Assembly: GCA_963843085.1 (NCBI GenBank) | Contig: CAWJJG010000011.1 | Location: forward strand, 558,001 to 622,000 | Direction of reading: 5' to 3' | Length of the DNA: 64,000 nucleotides | Source: DASUPK01 sp963843085 | GTDB lineage: Bacteria; Actinomycetota; Thermoleophilia; Solirubrobacterales; 70-9 | Part shown: positions 18,644-27,215 of the stretch, one piece after another | Position numbering within the stretch: the first letter of the stretch is position 1 | Layout of the letters: each line of letters opens with the position of its first letter | Notes under the pieces: model-generated | What the model was told of the DNA's origin: nothing | The model's database searches: none | What the model saw: the letters and a program-made list of their open reading frames with translations, nothing else | Translations under genes and position numbers: made by a program

Positions 18644-19965
18644 CACGTGTCCCTGCTGAGCAGGTCGTCCCAGGTCTCGCGCCGGACGACGACCCTCGCC
18701 TCGCCGTCGCGGCAGAAGATCACCGGCGGCCTCGGCACGCCGTTGTAGTTGTTCGCCATCGCGTGACCGTACGCGCCCGTGGCGGGGGTGACGAGCACGT
18801 CGCCGACTTGCGGGGCGGCCAGCTCGGCATCGCGGACGAGGACGTCACCCGACTCGCAGTGCATTCCCGCGACCGTCGCCGGCCGGTCGGGAGTCTCGGC
18901 AGCCCGGTCGGCGATCACGGCCTCGTACCGCGAGCCGTAGAGCATCGGGCGCAGGTTGTCCGACATTCCCCCGTTGACCGCGACGTAGGTCCGGACCCCG
19001 GGAATCTCCTTCACCGTCCCGACGCGGTAGGCGGTCACTCCGGCATTGCCGACCAGCGAACGGCCGGGCTCCACCAGGATCCGCGGCGCGGGGTCGAAGA
19101 CGCGCTGGACGCCGCCCACCTTGACGTCGACGTAGTCCTCGATCGACGGCGGCTCGTCCGAGTCCAGGTACGCGATCCCGAGCCCTCCCCCGACGTTGAG
19201 CAGCTCGGGAGCGAGGTCGACCGAGTCGCAGAACTCCGCGATCACCTCGATCGCCTTCACGTAGGGCTCGAGCTCGAAGATCTGGGATCCGATGTGGGCG
19301 TGGAGCCCGACCAGCTCGAGGTTCTGCGACTCGCGCACCCGCTCCACGGCCCGCTCGGCGAGACGGTCCGCGAGGCCGAAGCCGAACTTCGAGTCGAGCT
19401 GGCCGGTCTGCACGTAGTCGTGGGTCGACGGCTTGATCCCCGGCGTCACCCTGATCAGGACCCTCTGCGGCCGGTCGAGCAGGCGGTCGGCGAGCTCGAT
19501 CTCGTCGAACGAGTCGAGGATCAGGTGGCCGACGCCTGAGTCGAACGCGTACCGAAGTTCATGCTGGGTCTTGTTGTTGCCGTGCATGTGGATCCTGGCT
19601 GGATCGAATCCGGCGGCGAGCGCAATGTGAAGCTCGCCCCCGGAGGCCACGTCCACGGAGAGACCCGCGTCGCGCATCAGCCGGTAGACGGCCGTGCAGG
19701 GAAGCGACTTGCTCGCGTAGATCACCTCATAGGAGCTCGTCCGCCCGGCGAAGGCGCGCAGGTACTCCTCCGCGCGTCGCCGGATGTCGTCCTCCGCGTA
19801 GATGTAGGCGGGGGTGCCGAAACGCTCGGCGAGCTCGACGACGTCGCACCCCGCCACCTCGAGATGCCCGAGCTCGTTCACGCGCGAGCCGGCCGGATAG
19901 ACCGGCGAGGCGGCGATGGGGTCGCTGGCCGTCACGGGCCCTGGGCTTTCGGCTTCCACGTTCAT
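18643..19965 (-). CDS. lysA: Diaminopimelate decarboxylase
   Basis: Last step of lysine synthesis. About 440 residues starting MNVEAESPGPV; this start is taken because residues before it are not family-like and would run into the divergent hydrolase gene. PLP lysine in EVIYASKSLPC, the HGNNKTQHEL motif, HAHIGSQIFE, the GGGLGIAY loop and the CESGDVLV site are all present, as is the substrate-binding PLYGSRY-like YGSRYEAV. First gene of the leftward lysA-hom-thrC operon. Confidence 0.96.
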   Translation of the reverse strand: MNVEAESPGPVTASDPIAASPVYPAGSRVNELGHLEVAGCDVVELAERFGTPAYIYAEDDIRRRAEEYLRAFAGRTSSYEVIYASKSLPCTAVYRLMRDAGLSVDVASGGELHIALAAGFDPARIHMHGNNKTQHELRYAFDSGVGHLILDSFDEIELADRLLDRPQRVLIRVTPGIKPSTHDYVQTGQLDSKFGFGLADRLAERAVERVRESQNLELVGLHAHIGSQIFELEPYVKAIEVIAEFCDSVDLAPELLNVGGGLGIAYLDSDEPPSIEDYVDVKVGGVQRVFDPAPRILVEPGRSLVGNAGVTAYRVGTVKEIPGVRTYVAVNGGMSDNLRPMLYGSRYEAVIADRAAETPDRPATVAGMHCESGDVLVRDAELAAPQVGDVLVTPATGAYGHAMANNYNGVPRPPVIFCRDGEARVVVRRETWDDLLSRDT

Positions 19966-19996
19966 GGGAGAGGCAATTCTGACGGGAACGAGCAGA

Positions 19997-20734
19997 ATGC
20001 CCGCAATGGACCGGTCGATGCCCCGTGGCCCCGACCGCGAGGACACCCACAGCGGGCTCTCCTATGCGCTCTGGCTGCCGGATGACGAGCCGCCCTTCCC
20101 GGGGGTCGTGGTCGTCCACGGGGCCGGTTCCCGCAAGGAGAACCACGCCGACTTCGCACGCCTGGCGAACGCGAGCGGCTGGGCGGCCCTGACGTTCGAC
20201 CTCCCCGGCCACGGCGGATCCGAGCCGGAGATGACCGGAGCGGCGGTCGATGCGGTGATCTCGATGGTGCACCTGCTCGAGGTCCAACCCGGGGTGGACG
20301 AGGGCCGGGTCGCCGTGCGCGGCTCGAGCCTCGGCGGCTTCCTCGCCATCTGCGCCGCCGCGGCGGCCCCCGAGATCGCCGGCGTGATCGCCATCTGCCC
20401 CGCCGCAGAGGGCCATCTCGCGCGGGGAGTGCGAAGCGGCCGCTTCGACATGCGGGCCGGAGATCCCGTCGACCTGGAGGCATGGCTCCTGGCCCAGGAC
20501 GTCGGCGAGGCGGTGGAGCGGATCGCCGGGCGCCCGCTCGTCCTGATGCATGCCGAGGGGGACACGCAGATCCCGAGCGATCACTCGGAGGAGCTGTATG
20601 AGCGGGCGGGCGAGCCGCGGAAGCTGGTGATCGCCCCGGGCGGGGCGCACACGACGGTTCAGCACGACGCCGAGCTGCAGGGCGTCGCGCTGCGCTGGCT
20701 GGATCGCGAGCTGCGGGCTGCCGCCGGCGGCTAG
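19997..20734 (+). CDS. Alpha/beta hydrolase (dienelactone hydrolase-like)
   Basis: About 245 residues from ATG 19997 (a second ATG at 20006 is possible). The order VVVVHGAGSRKENHADFARLANASG, GWAALTFDLPGHGGS, nucleophile elbow GSSLGG, acid in LMHAEGDTQIP and His in GGAHTTVQHD forms a complete Ser-Asp-His triad. The lack of a signal peptide indicates a cytoplasmic enzyme. Substrate unknown. It is divergent from lysA (31 bases between starts), and its stop codon overlaps that of the convergent membrane protein at 20731-20734. Confidence 0.88.
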   Translation: MPAMDRSMPRGPDREDTHSGLSYALWLPDDEPPFPGVVVVHGAGSRKENHADFARLANASGWAALTFDLPGHGGSEPEMTGAAVDAVISMVHLLEVQPGVDEGRVAVRGSSLGGFLAICAAAAAPEIAGVIAICPAAEGHLARGVRSGRFDMRAGDPVDLEAWLLAQDVGEAVERIAGRPLVLMHAEGDTQIPSDHSEELYERAGEPRKLVIAPGGAHTTVQHDAELQGVALRWLDRELRAAAGG

Positions 20735-21324
20735 TGGTTGCCGGCCAGGCCCTGCAGGGTGTGGTTGAGCGTCTTGCCGAGCCCGCCGACCACGCCCCCG
20801 AGACCGGGGGAGCTGCTGCCGCCCAGGCTGTCACCGAGGCTGTCGGTGTCGCTCTGCAGGGTGTTGCCGACGCCGGAGACGGCCTGGCTGACGACGTTCT
20901 TGCTCTGACTGGGCGCCGACGGCGGCGGCGGCGCCCCCCCTCCCTGCGGCTGACCGCCGCGGGCTCCGTCGGTGCCCGAGCCGCCACCCGGAATCAGCCC
21001 GTCCGCGGATCCGCCGCCGTGGACGCTCCGCTGGTTCGGCGAGGCTGCGGTGCCGCGGCCGGCGGCCGCGCCCAGCAGCTTCACCAGGTTGAGCCCTCCG
21101 GACTGCGCGGTCCGATGCGCCGGAGGCGGGGTGGCGGTCTGCTGGAGCGCGACATGGGGGCTGCCGTCGCCGAAAAGGGAGCCGGGATGCGGCCAGGCGC
21201 TGAAGGTGACCAGGCCGACCAGGATCACGAAGAGCACGAATGCGCTCGCCATCAGCGCTCCGCTCGCCCCGATCCCGGCGAGATAGGACTCCCAACTACG
21301 CGGCTTCGCGTCGAAGAACGGCAC
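20731..21324 (-). CDS. Single-pass membrane protein with low-complexity tail (paralogue 2)
   Basis: 197 residues. Residues 10-50 contain SYLAGIGASGALMASAFVLFVILVGLVTFSAWP, a transmembrane helix also found almost unchanged in the gene just upstream. The rest is outside or periplasmic-like low-complexity sequence rich in Gly, Pro, Ser and Gln, ending in a helix-like SQAVSGVGNTLQSDTDSLGDSLGG...LNHTLQGLAGNH. It lies 14 bases after the paralogue at 21339-22055, which suggests a two-gene operon. Function unknown. Confidence 0.75.
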   Translation of the reverse strand: MPFFDAKPRSWESYLAGIGASGALMASAFVLFVILVGLVTFSAWPHPGSLFGDGSPHVALQQTATPPPAHRTAQSGGLNLVKLLGAAAGRGTAASPNQRSVHGGGSADGLIPGGGSGTDGARGGQPQGGGAPPPPSAPSQSKNVVSQAVSGVGNTLQSDTDSLGDSLGGSSSPGLGGVVGGLGKTLNHTLQGLAGNH

Positions 21325-21338
21325 CTGAAGCTTCGAGG

Positions 21339-22055
21339 CTAGTGGCCGTGGTGACCGGAGCTGTGGCCCCGGCCGCTGTCGGAGAAGTCGGTGGTCCCCG
21401 AAGTGCTGCTCGAGGGCCGAGGCGGCCTTGCGATCGGTCCCTTGCCCGTCACGACGTGACTGTCACTGCCCGAGTTCGGGTCTTCCTTGCCGTTTGTCCC
21501 GTCGCTCACGTTGCCGTGAGAGCTGTCCGGGTGCGACGGATGAACCGGATGCGAGGGGCTCTTGCTCGCCGTCCCAGGCACCCTGGTGTCGGTCCCCGGG
21601 TCGGCGCTTCCACCAGTGTCGTTCGTCGGCGGAGTCGTCGCGGGCGGGTTGGTCAGGCCGCCTCGGGTCTGGCCCCCGTTGCCGCCGCCCTGGCCGCCGT
21701 TGCCTCCGCCGGTCTTGGGGGCCGCTGCGCCGCCGCCGGCGGGCCCTCCGTTCACCGAGGTCGAGGCGACCTGGCCCACCGCCGCGCTCACCGGCGTGGC
21801 CTGACCGGCCGAGGAGCCGGACGGGTTCGCGGTGCTGAGCTCGACGTTGATGCCCGCGGCAGTCTCATTTCCCGTGGGCCAGACATTGAACGAGACGAGA
21901 CCGACCAGCGTCACGAAGACGATGGCGGCACCCGCAAGCAGAGCACCCGAAGCTCCGACTCCGACTATGAAGCTCTCGGGGGTCTTGCTGTTTGATGTCT
22001 TGGTGGCCGCATGAGTCTCCCCCTCTCGCACGGCACGCCACTCGCGCGCACTCAC
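21339..22055 (-). CDS. Single-pass membrane protein with low-complexity tail (paralogue 1)
   Basis: 238 residues. After a short polar N-terminus comes ESFIVGVGASGALLAGAAIVFVTLVGLVSFNVWP, a transmembrane segment that matches the neighbour at 20731-21324. The 180-residue tail is Gly/Pro/Thr/Asn-rich, then His/Ser/Asp-rich (HPVHPSHPDSSHGN, RGHSSGHHGH). The membrane part is conserved while the tail is not, as seen for anchors carrying variable exported stalks. The His-rich end could bind metal. No family name is known to me. Confidence 0.75.
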   Translation of the reverse strand: MSAREWRAVREGETHAATKTSNSKTPESFIVGVGASGALLAGAAIVFVTLVGLVSFNVWPTGNETAAGINVELSTANPSGSSAGQATPVSAAVGQVASTSVNGGPAGGGAAAPKTGGGNGGQGGGNGGQTRGGLTNPPATTPPTNDTGGSADPGTDTRVPGTASKSPSHPVHPSHPDSSHGNVSDGTNGKEDPNSGSDSHVVTGKGPIARPPRPSSSTSGTTDFSDSGRGHSSGHHGH

Positions 22056-22092
22056 GTTACGGTCATCGTCCCTAATTGGAACGGCTTTAGTA

Positions 22093-22108
22093 ACCCCAAT
22101 ACCGGGGT
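22093..22108. terminator. Small ACCCC/GGGGT hairpin, possible terminator
   Basis: ACCCC and GGGGT flank a 6-base loop in the AT-richer 116-base gap between the M23 peptidase gene (ends 22172) and the membrane-protein gene start (22055). It may end peptidase transcription or lie in the next promoter. The stem is short, so confidence is low. Confidence 0.3.
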
Positions 22109-22171
22109 AGCCATTTGTCCTATTCGGAGTTCGCCGCGTCTACCGAAAACGGAGGAAGGGCGCCGGGAGGG

Positions 22172-23314
22172 CTACAGGTAGGCGAGTGGATCCGTCGTCT
22201 GGCCGTTGATCCGCACCTCGAAGTGGACGTGCGGACCGAAGCAGTAGCCCGTGCAGTCGCTAAGGCCGATGATCTGTCCCTGGGCGACCTGCTGTCCCGA
22301 GGTGACCAGGAAGCGCTCCTGGTGGCCGTAACAGGTGGAGAGGCCGCCGCCGTGATCGATGCAGGTGTAGTTGCCGTAGCCGCCCGTCGGTGCGGCGATC
22401 GTCACGGTACCGGACGCGGCGGCTCGGATCGGCGTCCCGGTCGGGACGCCGATGTCGACCCCGGGATGGAACTCGTAGCCGGCCCCGATGTTCCGCGGCC
22501 CGTAGCCCGACGTGATCGGGCCGTTCACCGGCCAGATCAGCCCGTGGCCTCCCGCTCGCATCGGTCCCGCGGGCAGCGCGCCGGTGCCGGCGCCCAGCTG
22601 CTCCGCGATCTTCTGCGAGATGTCGCTGAGGTTCCCCTCCAGGTCGTCCTGCTGATTGCGGACCTTCTGCAACGTCGCGTGCTGCTTGCGGCGGGCGGTC
22701 GCGAGCTCGGCGGTCCGCTGCTTCAGCTTGGCCGTTGTGACGTCGAGCTCGTGCTTGCGCGCCGCGATCTCGTCGCGAGCAGCACGCACCGTGTTGACCG
22801 TCACCTGCATCTCGTTGCGTAGCTCGCGGACGCGGGAGACGATGTCGCTGTCCTGGTGCTGCAGCGTCTCCAGGTACTGCGTTCGGGCGAGCAGGTCATC
22901 GAACCCATGCGCCTGGAGCAGCACGGTGATCAGGTCGGGCTGGCTGGACTCGTAGATCGCGACGAGCCTCTGCTCGAGGATCCCGATCGCATCGTGGAGG
23001 CGCTGCTTGAGCGCGTCGAGACGAGCCTGTGCCGAGTCGAGCTCGCCCTGCTTGCGCTGTAGATCCGCCGCCACGGCCGCCTCGCGATTCCGCAGATCCG
23101 CGACCTGTGAGGTGAGCTGCTGAAGCTGGTCCGACTCGTGGCTGATCCGGTTGGTCAGCACGCCGGCATGAGCCCGGGCGTGCGAGAGCCGCTTCTGCGT
23201 GGAGTTGAGCTTTTGCTCCAGGCTCTGCCCCGAGGCGCTTCCGCCCCAGAGCGCACATGCGCAGACGATCACGGCGCCCGAGAGCGCCAGCACGAGCCGC
23301 TTGGATCCCGTCAT
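22172..23314 (-). CDS. Secreted coiled-coil M23 peptidase (EnvC/NlpD type)
   Basis: 380 residues with a signal peptide (KRLVLALSGAVIVCACALWGGSASG), about 220 residues of heptad-rich coiled coil, then a LytM/M23 domain. The zinc-site motifs HPGVDIG and HVHFE are intact, with YGHQ between them, so it should cleave peptidoglycan cross-links, unlike degenerate EnvC-type activators. The coiled coil resembles FtsX- or amidase-activating peptidases in layout, which suggests a role in cell separation. It is a single gene; the acyl-CoA dehydrogenase upstream ends 90 bases away. Confidence 0.93.
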   Translation of the reverse strand: MTGSKRLVLALSGAVIVCACALWGGSASGQSLEQKLNSTQKRLSHARAHAGVLTNRISHESDQLQQLTSQVADLRNREAAVAADLQRKQGELDSAQARLDALKQRLHDAIGILEQRLVAIYESSQPDLITVLLQAHGFDDLLARTQYLETLQHQDSDIVSRVRELRNEMQVTVNTVRAARDEIAARKHELDVTTAKLKQRTAELATARRKQHATLQKVRNQQDDLEGNLSDISQKIAEQLGAGTGALPAGPMRAGGHGLIWPVNGPITSGYGPRNIGAGYEFHPGVDIGVPTGTPIRAAASGTVTIAAPTGGYGNYTCIDHGGGLSTCYGHQERFLVTSGQQVAQGQIIGLSDCTGYCFGPHVHFEVRINGQTTDPLAYL

Positions 23315-23404
23315 CAGAGCGACAGATGTTGGCCGTCGCGAGGCGTCGGCCCTGCAGACCCGGTTGCAGCCGATGGATCCGGCGGCGGTGTTTGTGGCCG
23401 CCGT

Positions 23405-24709
23405 TTATGCAGCCGTGGCGGCGGGCTCCGGCTCGGCGTGAGAGCCGTTGGCCGAGGTGCCGTTTCCGTTTACGGCCTGCTTGGCGGCATCGGCCGCCTG
23501 GGCGAAGCGCTCCTGGTAGGTGCGGGCCTGCATCCGCGAGATCACCAGTCGCTGCACCTGGGCCGTGCCCTCGAACAGCTGGTAGATCTTCGCGTCGCGG
23601 AACCACTTCTCCAGCGGGCAGTCGGTGGTCTGCGCATAGGGACCGACCAGATCCATCAGCGCGGTGGTCGCCCACATCGTCACGTCGCCGGCCTTCAGCT
23701 TCGACATCGAGCCCTGGCCGCCCGTCATCGGGATGCCGTTGCGTCCCATCCAGGAGGCGCGCTGGACCAGCAGGCGGGCGGAGTCGATCTCGGTCGCCAC
23801 GTCGGCGAGGACCTGCTGGATCCGCTGCTCCTCGAGGGCGGGCTTGCCACCGTCGACGATCTGCTCGCCGAGGTACTCCAGCGTCCACTCGTACGCCGCC
23901 TGTGCGATGCCGAGAGCCGAGGCGCCGACGATCGGGCGCGTCATCTCGAAGGTGGCGAGGGCATTGGAGGAGCCGCCCTTCTGGCCAGAGCGGGCGCGCT
24001 CGAGCTTGCGGTTGAGCTTCTCCATCCCACCGAGCAGGTTCTCGACCGGGATCCGGCAGTCCTCCAGGACGACCTCCGCGGTGTGGGAGGCGCGGATGCC
24101 GATCTTGGACTCCTTCTTGCCCTGGCGCAGGCCGGGTGTGCCCTTGCCGATCACGAACGAGGCCTGGCCGCGGTGGCCGAGCTCGGGGTCGACGGTCGCG
24201 ACGACCACGTGGACGTCCGCGATGCCGCCGTTGGTGATGAAGACCTTCGTGCCGTTCAGGACCCACTCGTCGCCGTCGAGCTTCGCCGTCGTCTTCAGGC
24301 TCTTCACGTCGGAGCCCGCCTGCGGCTCGGTGACGGCGTAGGCGCCCAGAGCGATCTCGTCGCCGATGCCGAAGCACTGCGGGACCCACTCGGCGATCTG
24401 GTCGGGGGTGCCCGACGCGGCGATGCCGGCGGCAGCGAGGCCGGAGCCCTGGACGGCGAGCGCGATGCCCGCGCAGCCCCAGTGCATCTCCTCCGCGGTG
24501 ATCACGCCGAACTGGCCGCCCGGATCGGCGCCCATCTTCTGCATGTGCTCGATGCCCTGCAGGCCCCACGCCCGCGCCTCCTTGATGACCTCCCAGGGCG
24601 TCGATTCCTCCTCGTCGTGTTTGCGGGCGACGGGGCGGATGACCTCGCGCGAGAACTTGCGAACGTAGTCACGGTGCTCCTGCTGCTCCTCGGTGAGCGC
24701 GAAATCCAT
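23405..24709 (-). CDS. Acyl-CoA dehydrogenase
   Basis: FAD enzyme for the first step of fatty acyl-CoA beta-oxidation. 434 residues: N-terminal helical domain (FALTEEQQEHRDYVRKFSREVIRP), the FAD/substrate-binding middle (IALGAYAVTEPQAGSDVKSLKTTA, ...EWVLNGTKVFITNGGIADV), and the C-terminal helical domain with the MSKLKAGDVTMWATTALM and AKIYQLFEGTAQVQRLVISR segments. A disordered tail of about 25 residues (NGNGTSANGSHAEPEPA) is extra. A palindromic operator shared with the thiolase gene lies 38-58 bases upstream. Confidence 0.95.
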   Translation of the reverse strand: MDFALTEEQQEHRDYVRKFSREVIRPVARKHDEEESTPWEVIKEARAWGLQGIEHMQKMGADPGGQFGVITAEEMHWGCAGIALAVQGSGLAAAGIAASGTPDQIAEWVPQCFGIGDEIALGAYAVTEPQAGSDVKSLKTTAKLDGDEWVLNGTKVFITNGGIADVHVVVATVDPELGHRGQASFVIGKGTPGLRQGKKESKIGIRASHTAEVVLEDCRIPVENLLGGMEKLNRKLERARSGQKGGSSNALATFEMTRPIVGASALGIAQAAYEWTLEYLGEQIVDGGKPALEEQRIQQVLADVATEIDSARLLVQRASWMGRNGIPMTGGQGSMSKLKAGDVTMWATTALMDLVGPYAQTTDCPLEKWFRDAKIYQLFEGTAQVQRLVISRMQARTYQERFAQAADAAKQAVNGNGTSANGSHAEPEPAATAA

Positions 24710-24747
24710 TTTCGAGCTGCCTGCCTTTCCGAAAAGAGAAGACTGAT

Positions 24748-24767
24748 TGACTGGTCAGTCAGCCAGT
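24748..24767. promoter_or_regulatory. Palindromic operator shared with thiolase gene
   Basis: TGACTGGTCAGTCAGCCAGT contains the inverted repeat TGACTG-GT-CAGTCA plus a further CCAGT half-site. The same 20 bases with one change occur at 32314-32333 upstream of the thiolase. The form fits a TetR-family regulator of lipid genes; no such regulator is encoded in the window. Confidence 0.65.
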
Positions 24768-24866
24768 TTACCCGAACCGGAAGTGGAACCTCCCACTTCC
24801 CACACCACATTTCGACCTTCCTTATCTGTGGTCGCAGGACGACGGCGGAGAAGGTAGGTCAATGGG

Positions 24867-26237
24867 TTGCGGGTACCTTTCGCCGCCGTGCGCCTCCCCC
24901 GCCCGATCCAGAACGTGCTCGACTGGCTGCGCTTCGACCTGCCCGCCAGGGCCGACCGCTGGTTCCTGCTGGCGGGCGGCGGCATCCTGCTGGTCGCGCT
25001 CTTGGCGCTGCTCGTCGCCGTCAACCCCTTCGGCGGTGGCGGCAACGGCGCGACGCGCGAGGTGACGATCGCGGTCGCCACCGACAACGCGCAGCAGGCC
25101 CCGGTCGGCGTGCTCGGCTATCCGCTCGTCGCCACGCGCAACACCACCAGGATCAGCGGCCCGGACCCGATCGACGACGCCGCGGCGGCCGCGCTCGCCA
25201 CGCATCCGGCGGCCCCCGAGTCCCCGAAGCTCGACGCCGTGACCCTGGTTCCCGACGATGGCTGGCAGGCCGGGATCGCCGCCTCCGTGCTCGCCGGTCC
25301 GCCACTGCGATTCCCGGTCCTGATCAGCCAGCACGGCGCGGTCCCGGATGCGACGACGCAGGCCCTGGCTCAGCTCAACCCGCAGGGCGGAGACGCCACA
25401 GGCGACGTGCAGGCCTACTCGGCGGGCGGCGCCTCTGTGCCCTCCGGGCTGAAGTCGCAGGACCTCCCCGGGGACTCGCCGGCGGAGATCGCCAACGCGA
25501 TGGACCAGCTCCGCCAGCGGCTCACCCAGCAGGAGCCGCAGCACATCCTCGTGGTGAGCTCGGAGCAGGCCGGATACGCGATGCCGGCCGCGGCCTGGGC
25601 CGCCCGCTCGGGCAATCCGGTCCTGTTCACCGGACGGAGCCAGGTTCCCGCCGCGACGCTCGCGGCTCTGCGCCGTCACGCCTCGGCCGCCGTCTACGTG
25701 ATCGGGCCGGAGTCGGTGATCTCCAAGGACGCCATCCAGCAGATCGGCCGGGTCTCGGCGACGGTCCAGAGGGTCGGCGCCACCGGCGCGGTTCCGAACG
25801 CGATCTTCTTCGCGCGGTACTCGGACGGCACGTTCGGATGGAACATCAACGATCCCGGCCATGGCATGGAGCTTGCGAACGCGGACCGGCCGCTCGATGC
25901 GGCCGCGGCCGCGTCGCTCGCCTCGAGCGGGAAGTGGGGGCCTCTTCTGATCACCGACACGGCGGATGCCCTGGCGCCCGAGCTGAGAAGCTTCCTGCTC
26001 GACATCAAGCCCGGCTACGAGGCGGATCCGACTCGGGCCGTGTACAACCACATCTGGCTGATGGGAGACGCGACGGCAATCGGCGGACAGGTCCAGGCGG
26101 AGATCGACGAGCTCGCCGAGCTCGCGCCGATCGGCGCGGGCGCCGGCAGCCAGGGGACCGGCGGCGGCATCGCGCAGCCCGGCGGCCCGGAGAGCGAGCC
26201 GGTCCCGACGCAACCCAAGACGGGGAAGAAGAAATGA
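24867..26237 (+). CDS. Membrane-anchored protein with cell-wall-binding-repeat-like domain
   Basis: 456 residues from a TTG start placed after GGAGAAGGTAGG. A transmembrane helix (WFLLAGGGILLVALLALLVAV) is near residue 45. The outer part resembles the CWB2 (cell-wall-binding repeat 2) fold: GPDPIDDAAAAALA, then AMPAAAWAARSGNPVLFTGRSQVPAATLAALRRHASAAVYVIGPESVIS, then WGPLLITDTADALAPELRSFLLDIKPGY. The C-terminus is Gly/Pro/Lys-rich. Its stop overlaps the start of an 80-residue gene (ATGA), followed by an MBL-fold gene (TGATG), so the three form an operon. Confidence 0.78.
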   Translation: MRVPFAAVRLPRPIQNVLDWLRFDLPARADRWFLLAGGGILLVALLALLVAVNPFGGGGNGATREVTIAVATDNAQQAPVGVLGYPLVATRNTTRISGPDPIDDAAAAALATHPAAPESPKLDAVTLVPDDGWQAGIAASVLAGPPLRFPVLISQHGAVPDATTQALAQLNPQGGDATGDVQAYSAGGASVPSGLKSQDLPGDSPAEIANAMDQLRQRLTQQEPQHILVVSSEQAGYAMPAAAWAARSGNPVLFTGRSQVPAATLAALRRHASAAVYVIGPESVISKDAIQQIGRVSATVQRVGATGAVPNAIFFARYSDGTFGWNINDPGHGMELANADRPLDAAAAASLASSGKWGPLLITDTADALAPELRSFLLDIKPGYEADPTRAVYNHIWLMGDATAIGGQVQAEIDELAELAPIGAGAGSQGTGGGIAQPGGPESEPVPTQPKTGKKK

Positions 26238-26476
26238 GCGAGGCGGAGCGCCCCGACAGGCTCACGAGGGCGGTGACGGTCGAGGACATCCGGGCTCTCG
26301 CCGGGCCCTCCACCCCGCACTTCGCCCTCCAGGTGCGGAACCGGATCCGGAAGCTGATCGAGGGCCTGCCCGAAGACGATCCGGTGCGCCGCGAGGGAGA
26401 CATCCAGATCGCCCGTCTCGACGAGCTCGCGCAGCACAGCGGCGATCCGCGGGGCGGCACCGGAGTCGCGCACTGA
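26234..26476 (+). CDS. Small conserved protein between CWB2-like and MBL-fold genes
   Basis: 80 residues beginning MSEAERPDRLTRAVTVEDIRALAGPSTPHFALQVRNRIRKLIEGL. Charged, helical, no Cys and no membrane segment. Both ends overlap the neighbours (ATGA and TGATG), which is good evidence that it is translated. I do not recognise a family. The end EGDIQIARLDELAQHSGDPRGG is polar. Function unknown; coupling suggests it works with one of the two flanking products. Confidence 0.78.
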   Translation: MSEAERPDRLTRAVTVEDIRALAGPSTPHFALQVRNRIRKLIEGLPEDDPVRREGDIQIARLDELAQHSGDPRGGTGVAH

Positions 26477-27150
26477 TGAAGGAGCTCGCCGACGGCGTCT
26501 GGCACATCAAGTGCCTGCCGGGGCTTCCCTGGGCGGTCAACGCCTATCTGGCCGGCGACGTCTTGATCGACGCCGGGTGCCGGCAGTCGACCGGGCGAAT
26601 CCTCAAGCAGCTCGACGGGCACGACGTGACCGCCCACGCGCTCACCCATGCCCATCCCGATCATCAGGGCGCGAGCCACGAGGTCTGCGATCAGCTCGGC
26701 GTCCCGTTCTGGTGCCCGGAGCTCGACGTCCCGGCGGCGGAGGACCCGAAGGTGATCGACGAGCGCCAGCCCGACAAGTTCATGGCGCACTTCTTCTGGC
26801 GGATCTTCCACGGGCCCGGCCACAAGGTGGACAAGACGATCGGGGAGGGCGACGAGGTCGCCGGCTTCCAGGTCCTCGACGTCCCCGGCCACTCGGCTGG
26901 CCACGTCGCCTTCTGGCGCGAGTCGGACCGCGTGCTGATCCTCGGCGACGTGCTGGCGAACATGGACCAGTACACGGGGATCCCGGGGCTGAACGAGCCG
27001 AAGCCGGCGCTCACCCCGGACCCAGCGCGCAACCGGGAATCCGCCCGCCGCCTGGCTGCCCTCGAGCCGGAGCTCGTCTGCTTCGGGCATGGCGCCCCGC
27101 TGCGCGATCCCGCGAAGCTGAAGACCTTCGTCGACGGCCTCGGCGACTAA
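26476..27150 (+). CDS. MBL-fold metallohydrolase
   Basis: 224 residues. The metallo-beta-lactamase signature THAHPDHQG is near residue 57, followed by VPGHSAGHVAFW (His ligand), LILGDVLANMD (Asp ligand) and VCFGHGAPLRDP (last His). The dinuclear zinc site is therefore complete. Such proteins include glyoxalase II-like hydrolases and lactonases; the substrate cannot be told. It is last in a three-gene operon and is followed by a small hairpin. Confidence 0.92.
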   Translation: MKELADGVWHIKCLPGLPWAVNAYLAGDVLIDAGCRQSTGRILKQLDGHDVTAHALTHAHPDHQGASHEVCDQLGVPFWCPELDVPAAEDPKVIDERQPDKFMAHFFWRIFHGPGHKVDKTIGEGDEVAGFQVLDVPGHSAGHVAFWRESDRVLILGDVLANMDQYTGIPGLNEPKPALTPDPARNRESARRLAALEPELVCFGHGAPLRDPAKLKTFVDGLGD

Positions 27151-27160
27151 GTCTGCGCAA

Positions 27161-27183
27161 ACCCCCTATTGCCATCCGGGGGT
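27161..27183 (+). terminator. ACCCCC/GGGGGT hairpin after the MBL-fold gene
   Basis: ACCCCC (27161-27166) and GGGGGT (27178-27183) flank an 11-base loop directly after the stop at 27150. No T run follows. It could be a terminator or part of the leader of the next gene, which starts at 27216. Confidence 0.4.
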
Positions 27184-27215
27184 GAAATCTGAAAGGGTCG
27201 CCGGCAGGGAGTCCG

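Noticed and set aside
22083..22110. GGCTTT-N16-GGGTAG as a SigF/SigB-like promoter
   Set aside because: It points along the + strand where no gene follows before the convergent peptidase gene.
23138..26476. Open frame of 1112 residues on the + strand
   Set aside because: It is antisense to the M23 peptidase and acyl-CoA dehydrogenase and out of frame with the CWB2-like gene. Its content is Arg/Gly/Ala-rich as expected of a GC-rich shadow. Only its last 80 codons, read from an internal ATG at 26234, are a real gene.
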